Notes under the pieces: model-generated
What the model saw: the letters and a program-made list of their open reading frames with translations, nothing else
Databases searched by the model: none
Told to the model about the DNA's origin: nothing
In this document: piece after piece, positions 7,186 to 15,636 of the stretch
How the letters are laid out: each line of letters starts with the position of its first letter
Numbering within the stretch: position 1 is the stretch's first letter
DNA from: Chryseobacterium camelliae
GTDB lineage: Bacteria; Bacteroidota; Bacteroidia; Flavobacteriales; Weeksellaceae
Direction: 5' to 3'
Assembly: GCF_027920545.1 (NCBI RefSeq)
Contig: NZ_CP115859.1
Coordinates: 3,143,501 to 3,207,500 of the forward strand
Length of the DNA: 64,000 nucleotides
Position numbers and translations under genes: made by a program

Positions 7186-7538
7186 AAGGTTTCAAAATAA
7201 AATTTAACTTCAATTTCAGTTTCTTTAATAAGTCCGTATCTCTTAGCAAATTTGTACTGAGTAGAATATTGATTGAGCGAATTCACAAATTGTTTTATAT
7301 TCTCTCTGAACTGATCCAAAGTGTAGGAGTTCTTCTGAATATTACAACTTGCACATGAGGGATTATAATTTTCTAAAGTTTCCCTTTCAGGATGCATTAC
7401 TGTATTTTCCCACCAATTTCTACGAACAGGTTCAATATGGTCAGCGTGGAATGATTTACCTAATTCGCAACCACAATATGCGCACTTACCTCCGTATTTC
7501 TGAGCAATAACTTCTCTTTGAGATTTACTAAGCTTCAT
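7182..7538 (-). CDS. HNH endonuclease
   Basis: The motifs CAYCGCELG, HADHIEPVRR and NYNPSCASCNIQKN give the zinc knuckles and the catalytic HNH core. The start at MKLSKSQRE (118 aa) is preferred because it overlaps the upstream stop by ATGA; a longer frame from 7595 would overlap the upstream gene by 61 nt. Phage HNH proteins cut DNA in packaging, homing or host attack; context does not decide which. Confidence 0.85.
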   Translation of the reverse strand: MKLSKSQREVIAQKYGGKCAYCGCELGKSFHADHIEPVRRNWWENTVMHPERETLENYNPSCASCNIQKNSYTLDQFRENIKQFVNSLNQYSTQYKFAKRYGLIKETEIEVKFYFETL

Positions 7539-7765
7539 AGCAAAACGATGTTTTCTTGGTTGGTGATTGATTCTTTGATTTTTTCTATATGCCATTCATC
7601 ATCATATAATTCATGAGGCAGTTTACTCGCTTTCTCCAAAGAAGCTTGAGAACATTCTTTTGCGTAAATCTCCGTCAGCTCCATAATGTATGCTCTTTGC
7701 ATAGCATGGAAACTTACAGGTGCTTCGTCAAGCATTTTATCGTACAATTCTTCTAGTCTGCTCAT
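7535..7765 (-). CDS. Small helical phage protein upstream of HNH gene
   Basis: The 76 residues begin MSRLEELYDKMLDEAPVSF and are almost wholly helical. The ATGA overlap with the HNH gene implies coupled translation. Function is unknown. Confidence 0.55.
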   Translation of the reverse strand: MSRLEELYDKMLDEAPVSFHAMQRAYIMELTEIYAKECSQASLEKASKLPHELYDDEWHIEKIKESITNQENIVLL

Positions 7766-7846
7766 ATTAACTTTTGTTATTTAAGTTTTTTGATGATTTC
7801 TTAATTAAATACCTTCACTAATTAAGTTTTTCAATTGATTTAATTC

Positions 7847-7951
7847 TCAGTTGTTAACGTGTGCTACAAATTCAGTAAAACAATGATAGTTTTGTTCTTC
7901 ACACAACATTGCTAAATATTGAATTTCACAGATTTTTGATCTTATTTTCAT
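7847..7951 (-). CDS. Possible 34-aa peptide
   Basis: ATG gives MKIRSKICEIQYLAMLCEEQ, followed by NYHCFTEFVAHVNN. It lies alone in the 7766-8133 spacer on the operon strand. Only length and strand support it. Confidence 0.3.
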   Translation of the reverse strand: MKIRSKICEIQYLAMLCEEQNYHCFTEFVAHVNN

Positions 7952-8039
7952 AGTATTTATTTTAGATTTTTAATATTTTTAAATGGCACTATCGTAGCCT
8001 TCACGCCCGTGCGAAATTTAAGCGGCAACTTATCGGAAT

Positions 8040-8131
8040 CTCACAAATGGCACCGCCGGCAATATCGCTGTGTTTTAGCCAGCCTTCTGGGTTAAGGCGC
8101 AAGGCATTTTGAAATGACCGCCATTTGTGAG
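8040..8131 (-). ncRNA. Candidate structured RNA in GC-rich spacer
   Basis: A 12-bp pairing (8040-8051 with 8120-8131) encloses about 68 nt that can form inner hairpins (GCCTT...AAGGC or CCAG...CTGG). The stretch is visibly richer in G and C than the AT-rich surroundings, and no coding frame runs through it. It lies between leftward genes, so it would be part of the early transcript. It could be a regulatory RNA, a processing signal or an origin-related structure. Confidence 0.4.
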
Positions 8132-8133
8132 GT

Positions 8134-8958
8134 TTATTTTATATTGTTCAAATCTTTATTTAAAATGATTAATCTATCTTCAAGCTCTTTAACTTGTTTT
8201 TCGATAGATGCCTTTTTACTTTCGTTGTAAACATTTAATTTTTCTTGATCTATTTTTAAATCAAATTTCTTAGCGTTTTCCAAATCATAAGAGCTATATT
8301 TTTTGATTTGCTCAAACTCTTGTTGAATAAAGGTTAAGGCTTCTTCTTTTGACTTAAAAAACACTACGTCTTTATCGCTTCCACTTCCATCGGAATAATC
8401 ATTTATCCTGAAAACAAGACTTCCGTCAGATCTGCCAAATAGTGACAATAAACGCATTGAATCAAATCTTTTACTTCCGTAGCTACTCTCATATCTATCG
8501 AATAGACTGTTGACGCCATTTTCATTGAATTGCTGTAAATGCCACGCTGTATAATCTCTAACAAATACCCATTTTTCAGAGTCAGACAGAAAATCAGCAA
8601 TTTGATTGATTACCTTTTTTAATTCTGCTTCTCGTGGTTCTTTTGCAATATTTCTCAACCATTTAACCCTTGCTGATAAAGAATCATAAACGATTCTTTT
8701 GTCACGGTTGAGATTTTCAATTTTAAAATCCCAATATTTTTTGTCTTTTTCGTATCTAGATTCAAGTTCTTTTAATTTTGATTCTTTCCATGAAATAGCA
8801 GGAGCATCATGTAATGATTTAACTACGAAGTTTTCGCCGGAAGGAATTTCATTTCCATTTACCATGAATATTTCTTGAACTATTTTTTCTTGGCTGTTTA
8901 GATTGCCTACAACGATCACTTTTTTACCGTCTGTAGTGTATTTAATTTCTTGGCTCAT
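8134..8958 (-). CDS. Coiled-coil phage protein of unknown function
   Basis: The start MSQEIKYTTDG is chosen; an extra 13 residues to 8997 look like 5' leader. The 274-residue protein has two coiled-coil regions (about residues 60-100 and 225-274) around a central domain with FVRDYTAWHLQQFNENGV and VVFFKSKEEALTFIQQEFE. No enzyme motif is seen. Confidence 0.6.
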   Translation of the reverse strand: MSQEIKYTTDGKKVIVVGNLNSQEKIVQEIFMVNGNEIPSGENFVVKSLHDAPAISWKESKLKELESRYEKDKKYWDFKIENLNRDKRIVYDSLSARVKWLRNIAKEPREAELKKVINQIADFLSDSEKWVFVRDYTAWHLQQFNENGVNSLFDRYESSYGSKRFDSMRLLSLFGRSDGSLVFRINDYSDGSGSDKDVVFFKSKEEALTFIQQEFEQIKKYSSYDLENAKKFDLKIDQEKLNVYNESKKASIEKQVKELEDRLIILNKDLNNIK

Positions 8959-9121
8959 GTCTTTATTATTTAATGTTGCTTTGATTAATACAATCAATAG
9001 TTGTATTATTTGTTTACAAATGTAATTATTAGTTTTATATTATACAAGTATTAATTTGATTATTTTTAAAATAATACAACTAATGGTTTGATTTACTATA
9101 TTTGCATAAAGAATTATCAAT

Positions 9122-9391
9122 ATGGAAATATTAAGAGTAAAAGAGATTTTGAATGAAAAAGGATGGAGAAATAAGGATCTTGCAGATAAAATAGGCACCT
9201 CTGAAAATTCCGTTTCGGCTATTGTTACTGGGAAAAAATTCCCAAAGCCTGAAACCCTTGTAAAAATTGCCGATGTTTTAGACATTGATATTCGTGAGCT
9301 TTTCAATCCGTCCAAATCCGTTGATCTTCAAGAAATCTTCACCAAAGACGAAAACGGAAATCTTAAATCTGTTGGTTTTATTAAGAAGTAA
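9122..9391 (+). CDS. XRE-family HTH regulator
   Basis: The 89-residue protein has a complete Cro/CI-type HTH in its first 65 residues (NKDLADKIGTSENSVSAIVT, then PETLVKIADVLDIDIRELF). A TATATTTG -7 box at 9097-9104 lies 17 nt before the ATG. It faces right inside the leftward operon, so it may be an accessory lysogenic regulator. It lacks a cleavage domain. Confidence 0.85.
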   Translation: MEILRVKEILNEKGWRNKDLADKIGTSENSVSAIVTGKKFPKPETLVKIADVLDIDIRELFNPSKSVDLQEIFTKDENGNLKSVGFIKK

Positions 9392-9533
9392 TCAATTCTT
9401 TATTTCTAGATTTTGGTAATTTCCTCAGTTCTTTCATGAAATCCTTCATTGTTCTTGACTTTTTATTTTCTCTATTAGCCTGGTAAGTCGATTTGAAAGA
9501 TTCAAGTGATTCAGTTATTTTTGATTGCTTCAT
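9381..9533 (-). CDS. 50-aa basic small protein
   Basis: ATG gives MKQSKITESLESFKSTYQAN, followed by a Lys/Arg-rich MKDFMKELRKLPKSRNKELI. It converges on the HTH gene with an 11-nt overlap and follows the DnaB gene in the leftward operon. Function is unknown. Confidence 0.5.
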   Translation of the reverse strand: MKQSKITESLESFKSTYQANRENKKSRTMKDFMKELRKLPKSRNKELITS

Positions 9534-9598
9534 CTTTTTCAAATTCTTTAACCCAACTTGTTTTACTTTTTGCTAATTGTTCAATTAAGAGCATCGGA

Positions 9599-11002
9599 TT
9601 AGAATGGCATACTTTCTTCATTTCCTCCAAATGCTTCTTGTGGTGTGGCTGTGGGTGTTTGTTTAGTGTATTCATAAGTTGGTGTTTCTAAATCATAAAA
9701 TCTTTGATATTCTGCTTTCCATCCTATAATCACTTCACTATCTCCGCAATGGCGGTTTTTAGCTGTGATTAACATTGCCTGACCCTCGGTTGATTGTTCG
9801 TCGTCTTCATCGGGCCAGGTTTCTATTCCATAGTATTCCGGTCGGTAAGGAAAAATGATTATGTCTGCGTCTTGTTCTATTGCCCCAGATTCTCTCAAAT
9901 CAGATAATTGAGGTTTCTTGCCTGGTCTTTTTTCGACTTCTCGGCTTAATTGAGATAAAGCAATTACTGGGATATTCAATTCTTTTGCAAGCATTTTTAA
10001 TTCTCTTGAAACAAACGTTACTCGGTCAATAGTTGAAAATTTGCGCTTCGTATCAATCAACTGCAGGTAATCGAGAATTATCATTTTTGTTTTCTTTTCC
10101 TCACAAACTTGCCTTGCTCTTGCTTTTATTTCTTCCCACATGAAAATAGTATCGTCATAGTAGAAAGGAAGCTTTTCTAAATCACCACAGGTAAACATTT
10201 TCTCTAAATCATGATCTGAAAACCTTTTCTTTCTAATACTGTTGGCGGATATTCCTAACTCATTAGAAACGATTCTCTTGTGTAATTGAATGTTTGCCAT
10301 TTCAAGCGAAAAGAAGTGTATCGGATAATCATTTTTTGCAGCATGTCTTCCTAGTTCTAATGCAAGTGCAGTTTTCCCCATTGCTGGACGTGCTGCGATA
10401 ATTATCAGGTCCGAGTTCTGCCAACCTTGATTTTCTTCATGAAGCTTTCGGAAGGGTATAGGTACTCCCGGAACCGTTTTTGACTTTACATATTCTAAGA
10501 ACTCTTGATGTATATCATAAAACGACTTTATGGGCTTTTGTCCTGATAAATAAGCGTTGATCTGAGAAACTTGTTTTTCTGTGTAATCCAGAACTGAGAA
10601 AACATCTGTTTTATCGTCATAAGCTCTTGTTTTCATCAAGTCAGCCATTTCAATAATCTTTCTCAACAAATACTTTTCCCAGACTATTCTGACATGATAC
10701 TCAATGTGAGCTGATGAACTTACACCAATTGTCAGCTCAATAATGTATTTATCTCCGCCGGCACGTTCTAATTCATTTGCATTTTTAAGCTGTCGAATAA
10801 CCGTCATTATGTCTACCGGGTCATTTTTAGAAATCAGAAAACACATCGCTCTGTAAATTTCCCGATGTTTGGGATCATAGAAAACCTCTTGATTATCACC
10901 AATAATTCTATAAACTTCTTTCAGTCCTTTAGCATCAATAAGACAAGTAGCAATAACAATTGATTCAAATTCTAAAGAGTTCGGAGGTACTAAACCATTC
11001 AT
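9599..11002 (-). CDS. dnaB: Replicative DNA helicase, DnaB family
   Basis: The 467-residue protein has the DnaB N-terminal domain ([15 protein letters not shown]) and a RecA-like C-terminal ATPase. Walker A is [12 protein letters not shown] (about residues 205-215), Walker [11 protein letters not shown], and the late motif is [20 protein letters not shown]. It unwinds DNA at the phage fork. Its start overlaps the stop of the initiator gene, an arrangement in which the initiator or loader and the helicase are made together. It is a phage copy, so the host gene should lie elsewhere. Confidence 0.95.
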   Translation of the reverse strand: MNGLVPPNSLEFESIVIATCLIDAKGLKEVYRIIGDNQEVFYDPKHREIYRAMCFLISKNDPVDIMTVIRQLKNANELERAGGDKYIIELTIGVSSSAHIEYHVRIVWEKYLLRKIIEMADLMKTRAYDDKTDVFSVLDYTEKQVSQINAYLSGQKPIKSFYDIHQEFLEYVKSKTVPGVPIPFRKLHEENQGWQNSDLIIIAARPAMGKTALALELGRHAAKNDYPIHFFSLEMANIQLHKRIVSNELGISANSIRKKRFSDHDLEKMFTCGDLEKLPFYYDDTIFMWEEIKARARQVCEEKKTKMIILDYLQLIDTKRKFSTIDRVTFVSRELKMLAKELNIPVIALSQLSREVEKRPGKKPQLSDLRESGAIEQDADIIIFPYRPEYYGIETWPDEDDEQSTEGQAMLITAKNRHCGDSEVIIGWKAEYQRFYDLETPTYEYTKQTPTATPQEAFGGNEESMPF

Positions 11003-11685
11003 AATTTTTTTCTTTTAGGGTTGCCTTCTGAATTAGAATTATTCTTTTTATACTCACTTTTTAACCACGCAGAAGCTGTTAAATAGAGGGAAACATACTT
11101 TGTATTAAGTTTGTAATTTTGAATTCTATCCAGAATATCATCAATCTGAGTTTTAGTGTAGCCTAAGGATTCTAACTTATCGTATTCACTATTTGAAATT
11201 GACAAATGAGCAAAACATCGGTATGGAGATTCGACTATACTATCTTCTTTTAATTCTTCTCCTTCTTTAATTTCTTTATTTTGGTTTGTTCGTGGTTTGT
11301 CTCTGGTTTGTTCGTGGTTTGTTCGTGGTTTGTTCGTGGTTTGTGAATCATTGTAAACATTGAAGTTTACTAGCAAAATAGTGGTTTGACCACACTTTAC
11401 AGACTGTTTTATCATATTAAAATCAACAAGTATTTTAAGAAAGTTTGAAACTTTGGTAGATCCCCAGTTCCATCGCAATTCTAAAAATCTTCTACTTGCA
11501 GGAATTTCACCTTTTTGCAACTCGATCACCTTACCACCTATTATTTCGGTCGATGCTTCAAATCGTGCTAATTGAATCAAATCCAACCACGCTTCAGCCT
11601 TCGAATAGGTTCGTGCTTCGTTCCATAAAAAGTTATCGAAAAACCCTCTATTTAACTTGATAAAACCAACGTCTTTTTTTGCCAT
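10999..11685 (-). CDS. Phage replication initiator/primosomal protein with in-gene iterons
   Basis: The N-terminal domain (about residues 1-105: [40 protein letters not shown]) looks like a winged-helix replisome organiser. A polar Thr/Asn/Arg linker (about 113-134) follows, then a C-terminal helical domain (about 160-215) that may load helicase. The linker is encoded by 11-bp tandem repeats. It lies directly upstream of dnaB with an overlapping start. A lambda O-like function (origin binding plus helicase recruitment) is inferred. Confidence 0.75.
   Translation of the reverse strand: MAKKDVGFIKLNRGFFDNFLWNEARTYSKAEAWLDLIQLARFEASTEIIGGKVIELQKGEIPASRRFLELRWNWGSTKVSNFLKILVDFNMIKQSVKCGQTTILLVNFNVYNDSQTTNKPRTNHEQTRDKPRTNQNKEIKEGEELKEDSIVESPYRCFAHLSISNSEYDKLESLGYTKTQIDDILDRIQNYKLNTKYVSLYLTASAWLKSEYKKNNSNSEGNPKRKKL
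11283..11348. repeat. Six 11-bp iterons inside initiator gene (candidate phage origin)
   Basis: Six head-to-tail units of GGTTTGTTCGT start at 11283, 11294, 11305, 11316, 11327 and 11338. Four are exact, the second is GGTTTGTCTCT and the last GGTTTGTGAAT. The 11-bp length is not a multiple of three, so the protein does not repeat with the DNA. Confidence 0.75.
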
Positions 11686-11689
11686 TGCT

Positions 11690-11854
11690 TTACTCCAAAT
11701 CTTTTACATTACAAGGGTATCTCAACCCTTTACTATTTTCATATATTACAGCGTTTCCGCTTACAGATATTATCTTTACTTTTTCTCCTTTCTTTCCCCA
11801 GACAGCGTTTTTATTCAAGTTGTCCTTATTTAGAGTTTTTAATTCGCCAATCAT
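11690..11854 (-). CDS. 54-aa small protein
   Basis: ATG gives [20 protein letters not shown], followed by [19 protein letters not shown] and [12 protein letters not shown]. The pattern looks like a small beta barrel (SH3/KOW-like). ATGA overlap with the upstream gene supports it. Confidence 0.6.
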   Translation of the reverse strand: MIGELKTLNKDNLNKNAVWGKKGEKVKIISVSGNAVIYENSKGLRYPCNVKDLE

Positions 11855-12075
11855 GTAAATGCTTCTGTTTGGATTTTGTATCCGTAAAGTTTTGAAAGTT
11901 CCATAAGCATCGGGTCTACTTCTTCTGTTTCAATTGGAATTAAAATCGTTCTTGATCTTGCGAAAATTTTACAGTTTATTTCTTTCGCTCTGATCTTCTT
12001 GTGTAGCTTATATCTTTCAGCGTTGTCATTGGAAGTAAATCCTCTTACTCTTGGGTTTGCTGCAAATGTTTTCAT
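11851..12075 (-). CDS. Small basic phage protein
   Basis: The 74 residues have a basic N-terminal half (RYKLHKKIRAKEINCKIFA) and an acidic end. Function is unknown. It is coupled by ATGA to the 54-aa gene. Confidence 0.55.
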   Translation of the reverse strand: MKTFAANPRVRGFTSNDNAERYKLHKKIRAKEINCKIFARSRTILIPIETEEVDPMLMELSKLYGYKIQTEAFT

Positions 12076-12100
12076 TAGTAAATAGGTTTAAAAAGCATTG

Positions 12101-12526
12101 TTATATTTTAAATTTATATTCAATAAATGAAAGGGTGTTTTCAATTTCTGCGGTATTTCCACGATTAATTATTTCTACAAATCGGGCAACAAAATCTTCG
12201 TTTAGTATGTTTTCATTCTGCAATTCTGCGCTTACCGGAAGAATTCCGCGATATTCGGCTTCACTAAGTATGTCATCGTCATCATAATCGCCAATTTCTT
12301 TTCTTTCATCCTCATCGATTAAATCATACTCAGCTTTCGCGTACTCCTCAATGTCTAGATTGAAATAGGTAAGGGCATTTTTCTCCCAGTTTTGGCGTTG
12401 ATTGAAAAACTGATTCTTTACCCAGCTTTCTGATTGTCCGGTTTTTCGGAAGTGTTCAATACTCTGTTCTTTATAATCGATGGAATTGCCATTTTCAAGA
12501 ACAATTTTTACAATTCTATTTTGCAT
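12101..12526 (-). CDS. Acidic phage protein of unknown function
   Basis: The 141-residue protein contains a very acidic segment (DLIDEDERKEIGDYDDDDIL). No fold or family is recognised. Confidence 0.55.
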   Translation of the reverse strand: MQNRIVKIVLENGNSIDYKEQSIEHFRKTGQSESWVKNQFFNQRQNWEKNALTYFNLDIEEYAKAEYDLIDEDERKEIGDYDDDDILSEAEYRGILPVSAELQNENILNEDFVARFVEIINRGNTAEIENTLSFIEYKFKI

Positions 12527-12671
12527 TTTCCTTAACTGTTTTAATGATTAGTTTTGATTCAACAATAGCTTCTTTGAAGTCTTTTGATTGAAGTCTTTTA
12601 ATGACCTTTTCATTCCATACAATAAACCCCTCGTTATCTTTTCCTATGAAGAAACCGTTGTTTAAATCCAT
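12516..12671 (-). CDS. 51-aa small protein
   Basis: ATG gives MDLNNGFFIGKDNEGFIVWN and a Lys-rich end. It overlaps the next gene's start by 11 nt on the same strand, in line with the dense operon. Function is unknown. Confidence 0.5.
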   Translation of the reverse strand: MDLNNGFFIGKDNEGFIVWNEKVIKRLQSKDFKEAIVESKLIIKTVKENAK

Positions 12672-12727
12672 GATTTGAATTTTTGTAATTGAGTTTAATT
12701 TTCTTCACTTTAAACAATTTGAAGATT

Positions 12728-13006
12728 TTACGCTTCAATTACTTCGGAGAATGTTTTGTTTAAAAAGTTCATTTCTTCCTGGAAAACAAATGGAGAACGA
12801 AGCTTTAAAAATCGATGCCAGATTCCATCTACTTGAGCATATCTGTGAAGGTCTATATAGAGAAATGCTTCCTGCCGGCTATGAAACTGCTCCATTGACT
12901 TGTAAGAGGCAAATTCTTTCTCTTTCGTTTCTCCGTTACTGTCTTTGTATTGTAATTTGAAAGCGGTAGCGTTTTCGATGTTGATTCGTTTTTTGAATTT
13001 TTTCAT
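12728..13006 (-). CDS. Small phage protein of unknown function
   Basis: The 92 residues include a basic start (MKKFKKRINIENATAFKLQY) and HSRQEAFLYIDLHRYAQVDG. No family is recognised. Confidence 0.55.
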   Translation of the reverse strand: MKKFKKRINIENATAFKLQYKDSNGETKEKEFASYKSMEQFHSRQEAFLYIDLHRYAQVDGIWHRFLKLRSPFVFQEEMNFLNKTFSEVIEA

Positions 13007-13044
13007 ATTAAAAGCCTTTTTACAACTTGCTTAGGTTTCAAATT

Positions 13045-13278
13045 TTAATCGTAAGATTTCTCAAACATCTTTGCAAAAGGGTTGTACACCATCTGACATG
13101 TAATCAATCCCTTTTCCTCTTGGATTAGTGTAGTATGATTTTCTGTGACTAATTCAGCTGGTTCTTCTACCAAAAATGTTTCATTGATGTTATCCAGATT
13201 GATAACTTTTTTTGTTTTTGTGATAAAATGCCCACTTGTTGAAGATGGAGCGACGTTGATTTTTGTTGTTGTGCTCAT
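13045..13278 (-). CDS. Small phage protein of unknown function
   Basis: The 77 residues begin with a Ser/Thr-rich stretch and end in VYNPFAKMFEKSYD. It precedes the next leftward genes with short spacers. No function is inferred. Confidence 0.5.
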   Translation of the reverse strand: MSTTTKINVAPSSTSGHFITKTKKVINLDNINETFLVEEPAELVTENHTTLIQEEKGLITCQMVYNPFAKMFEKSYD

Positions 13279-13303
13279 TTTTGTTGTTTTTAAAAAGTTT
13301 ATA

Positions 13304-15148
13304 TTAAAATTCGTATGTCATTTTTGAGAAATATTCATTTCCGGAAATAGTAGAGTAATCTTTAATTTCTTTTAATGATTTTAGTTTTGAGTAGCCCTCT
13401 TCTGTGAATGCTGTAAAAAACCGTTCTCCTTGTCTGGAAATGCTTTTTATTTCATTTTTTACAATAGTTGGAACTCGATACAATGAAGCAATAGCATCCT
13501 TGGCATTAGAATGTTTTGGTTCAACACCGAGAAAAAACATTCTATCTGTAGATGGACAATAACATTGAACGTAGGCTATTTCATCTCCATTGATCTTTCC
13601 TTTGTATAAAGTGTACACACCTACATTCATTCCTCCAGTTGTTCCTTTAAGGAATTTGGCTTCCTTTTTATCAACAAATGAATCGATCTCTTTTAATGAA
13701 TCTCCGAAGAATCTAACTAAAAATGAATCTCCTTGTACCAGCTGCATCATTTCTATTGCTGCAGATTTAATTTCCTCGTTAGTTTCTCGTAGGAATTGTT
13801 CTAGGGTGTATTCTTTAGTTTTTATAGCATTGAAAACATCAATAGGCAGATATTTACCATTAACATAATTGAGTCCGTATCCATCATTGAATGTGATTGC
13901 AAAACCTTCTAAATTATGTAGGTCATTATCTTCGTTTCGAGATATGAAATTTGGAAAATTAGAAACTATACATAGACCTTCTAGCTGAATAGACATAAAT
14001 GCCGTATTTGACCATTCAACCCATTTCTTCCAATCCTGATTCAAATTAAGATGTAAAACATCATCCATAAAATCAAAAAAAGAAAGGATTCCAAAATCAG
14101 AATAATTTATATATGATGAAAATGTATAGTATGTCATTTTATCCTGAGACCGTACCTGAGACCATACCTGAGACCCTACCTGAGACTCTACCTGAGACCG
14201 TACCTGAGACCGTACCTGAGACTCTACCTGAGACCCTACCTGAGACCATACCTGAGACCGTACCTGAGACCCTACCTGAGACCGTACCTGAGACCCTACC
14301 TGAGACCGTACCTGAGACCCTACCTGAGACCCTGCCTGAGACCATACCTGAGACCATACCTGAGACTCTACCTGAGACCCTACCTGAGACCCTACCTGAG
14401 ACCGTACCTGAGACTCTACCTGAGACCCTGCCTGAGACCATACCTGAGACCCTACCTGAGACCGTACCTGAGACCCTACCTGAGACCCTGCCTGAGACCA
14501 TACCTGAGACCATACCTGAGACTCTACCTGAGACCCTACCTGAGACCGTACCTGAGACTCTACCTGAGACCCTGCCTGAGACCATACCTGAGACCCTACC
14601 TGAGACCGTACCTGAGACCCTACCTGAGACCCTGCCTGAGACCATACCTGAGACCATACCTGAGACTCTACCTGAGACCCTACCTGAGACCGTACCTGAG
14701 ACCCTACCTGAGACTCTACCTGAGACCGTACCTGAGACCCTACCTGAGACCCTACCTGAGACCCTACCTGAGACCCTACCTGAGACCGTACCTGAGACCC
14801 TACCTGAGACCGTACCTGAGACCCTACCTGAGACCCTGCCTGAGACCGTACCTGAGACCATACCTGAGACCCTACCTGAGACTCTACCTGAGACCCTACC
14901 TGAGACCGTACCTGAGACTCTGATTTACAAATCATATTGGCAGCTATTTGACAAGCTAAAGGAGAATCAAGATATAGTACAATAGGTTCATTTAGTTTGC
15001 AGAACTTATAAAGATCTTTCATTTGTTTTACTGCATTTTCAAATGACCCATTTTTATTTAATTCATAATTAAATACCTTATCAAGCCACTTGTTTTTTAT
15101 GACTTCTAACTGTGATTCTTGTTCTGGGGATAGTTTTTCTATTTTCAT
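13304..15148 (-). CDS. DUF6745-family protein with 65-unit SQ(V/A)X tetrapeptide tract
   Basis: Residues 1-75 (MKIEKLSPEQESQLEVIKNK...) and 336-614 (FFDFMDDVLHL, SNFPNFISRNEDNDLHNLEG, VRFFGDS) match the pattern I know for DUF6745 proteins. These usually carry a shorter run of WxSV/GDQV-type tetrapeptides in the middle. Here residues 76-335 are 65 tetrapeptides Ser-Gln-Val(or Ala)-X, with X almost only Gly, Arg, Trp or Glu. The tract is probably a repetitive beta or coil structure. Function is unknown in the family. It lies in the phage early operon between the HTH gene and the small genes. Confidence 0.75.
   Translation of the reverse strand: MKIEKLSPEQESQLEVIKNKWLDKVFNYELNKNGSFENAVKQMKDLYKFCKLNEPIVLYLDSPLACQIAANMICKSESQVRSQVGSQVESQVGSQVWSQVRSQAGSQVGSQVRSQVGSQVRSQVGSQVGSQVGSQVGSQVRSQVESQVGSQVRSQVGSQVESQVWSQVWSQAGSQVGSQVRSQVGSQVWSQAGSQVESQVRSQVGSQVESQVWSQVWSQAGSQVGSQVRSQVGSQVWSQAGSQVESQVRSQVGSQVGSQVESQVWSQVWSQAGSQVGSQVRSQVGSQVRSQVGSQVRSQVWSQVGSQVESQVRSQVRSQVESQVGSQVWSQVRSQDKMTYYTFSSYINYSDFGILSFFDFMDDVLHLNLNQDWKKWVEWSNTAFMSIQLEGLCIVSNFPNFISRNEDNDLHNLEGFAITFNDGYGLNYVNGKYLPIDVFNAIKTKEYTLEQFLRETNEEIKSAAIEMMQLVQGDSFLVRFFGDSLKEIDSFVDKKEAKFLKGTTGGMNVGVYTLYKGKINGDEIAYVQCYCPSTDRMFFLGVEPKHSNAKDAIASLYRVPTIVKNEIKSISRQGERFFTAFTEEGYSKLKSLKEIKDYSTISGNEYFSKMTYEF
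14143..14922 (-). repeat. 12-bp tandem repeat, 65 units, with 144-bp higher-order period
   Basis: All 65 units are in perfect 12-bp phase; on the plus strand each reads CCTGAG followed by AC and a four-base variable end. By hand count the variable codon gives about 28 Gly, 16 Arg, 11 Trp and 10 Glu. A block of 12 units recurs with a 144-bp offset near 14.35-14.70 kb, showing growth by segment duplication. Confidence 0.92.
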
Positions 15149-15198
15149 ATTTTTTTTAATTTGTTAGTCTATCTAATGAGTAACCCATTTATTTGGCC

Positions 15199-15615
15199 TT
15201 ATGAAGAATAGTTTTTATAAAGTCTTGCCGCTTTGAATCTGTATATTTCCGTTCTATCGAAATATATTTGTCTTTTTATTTTCGTTCCAGTGACCATGCC
15301 TTTTCGATGGTAGAATAAAATAGTAGATTCTTTCATTCCTATTATTTCGGCGGCTTGTGATCGAGTTAGGTAATCCGTTGGAGATTCAATTTCTCTCTCT
15401 TTTTTCTGAATATTTCTCACGAATTCACATTCAGTTGCATTTGCTCTCCTTACTGGCTTGTTCATAGATTTTGCATACTGCAGAACTGCTTCAGCTTCAA
15501 TAAGGTCAATTTTCTTGAATAACCTGCTGTTAGGGATTGATGCCTGAGGAAGTAGGTTGTTTTTTATTTCTTCGATTTGTTGACGAACTTCAAGGGGTAA
15601 GGTTTGATTATTCAT
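15199..15615 (-). CDS. DNA-binding protein with MerR/excisionase-like HTH
   Basis: The last 60 of 138 residues read YLTRSQAAEIIGMKESTILF, followed by YHRKGMVTG and QIYFDRTEIYRFKAARL. This is the winged HTH of the HTH_17/MerR type used by excisionases and small regulators. The N-terminal part is helical. It lies between the recombination genes and the DUF6745 gene. Confidence 0.75.
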   Translation of the reverse strand: MNNQTLPLEVRQQIEEIKNNLLPQASIPNSRLFKKIDLIEAEAVLQYAKSMNKPVRRANATECEFVRNIQKKEREIESPTDYLTRSQAAEIIGMKESTILFYHRKGMVTGTKIKRQIYFDRTEIYRFKAARLYKNYSS

Positions 15616-15636
15616 TTTATGATGTTTTTCAATTAA

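Noticed and set aside
9511..9594. 27-aa frame after dnaB
   Set aside because: It is too short and largely overlaps the better-supported 50-aa gene region.
14143..14922. CRISPR array
   Set aside because: The units are 12 bp, tandem and have no spacers; they lie inside a coding region.
14113..14985. Long rightward frame of repeated PET tetrapeptides and another leftward frame of VSG repeats across the 12-bp tract
   Set aside because: A 12-bp unit without stops opens several frames automatically. Only the frame with non-repeat family domains on both sides is credible.
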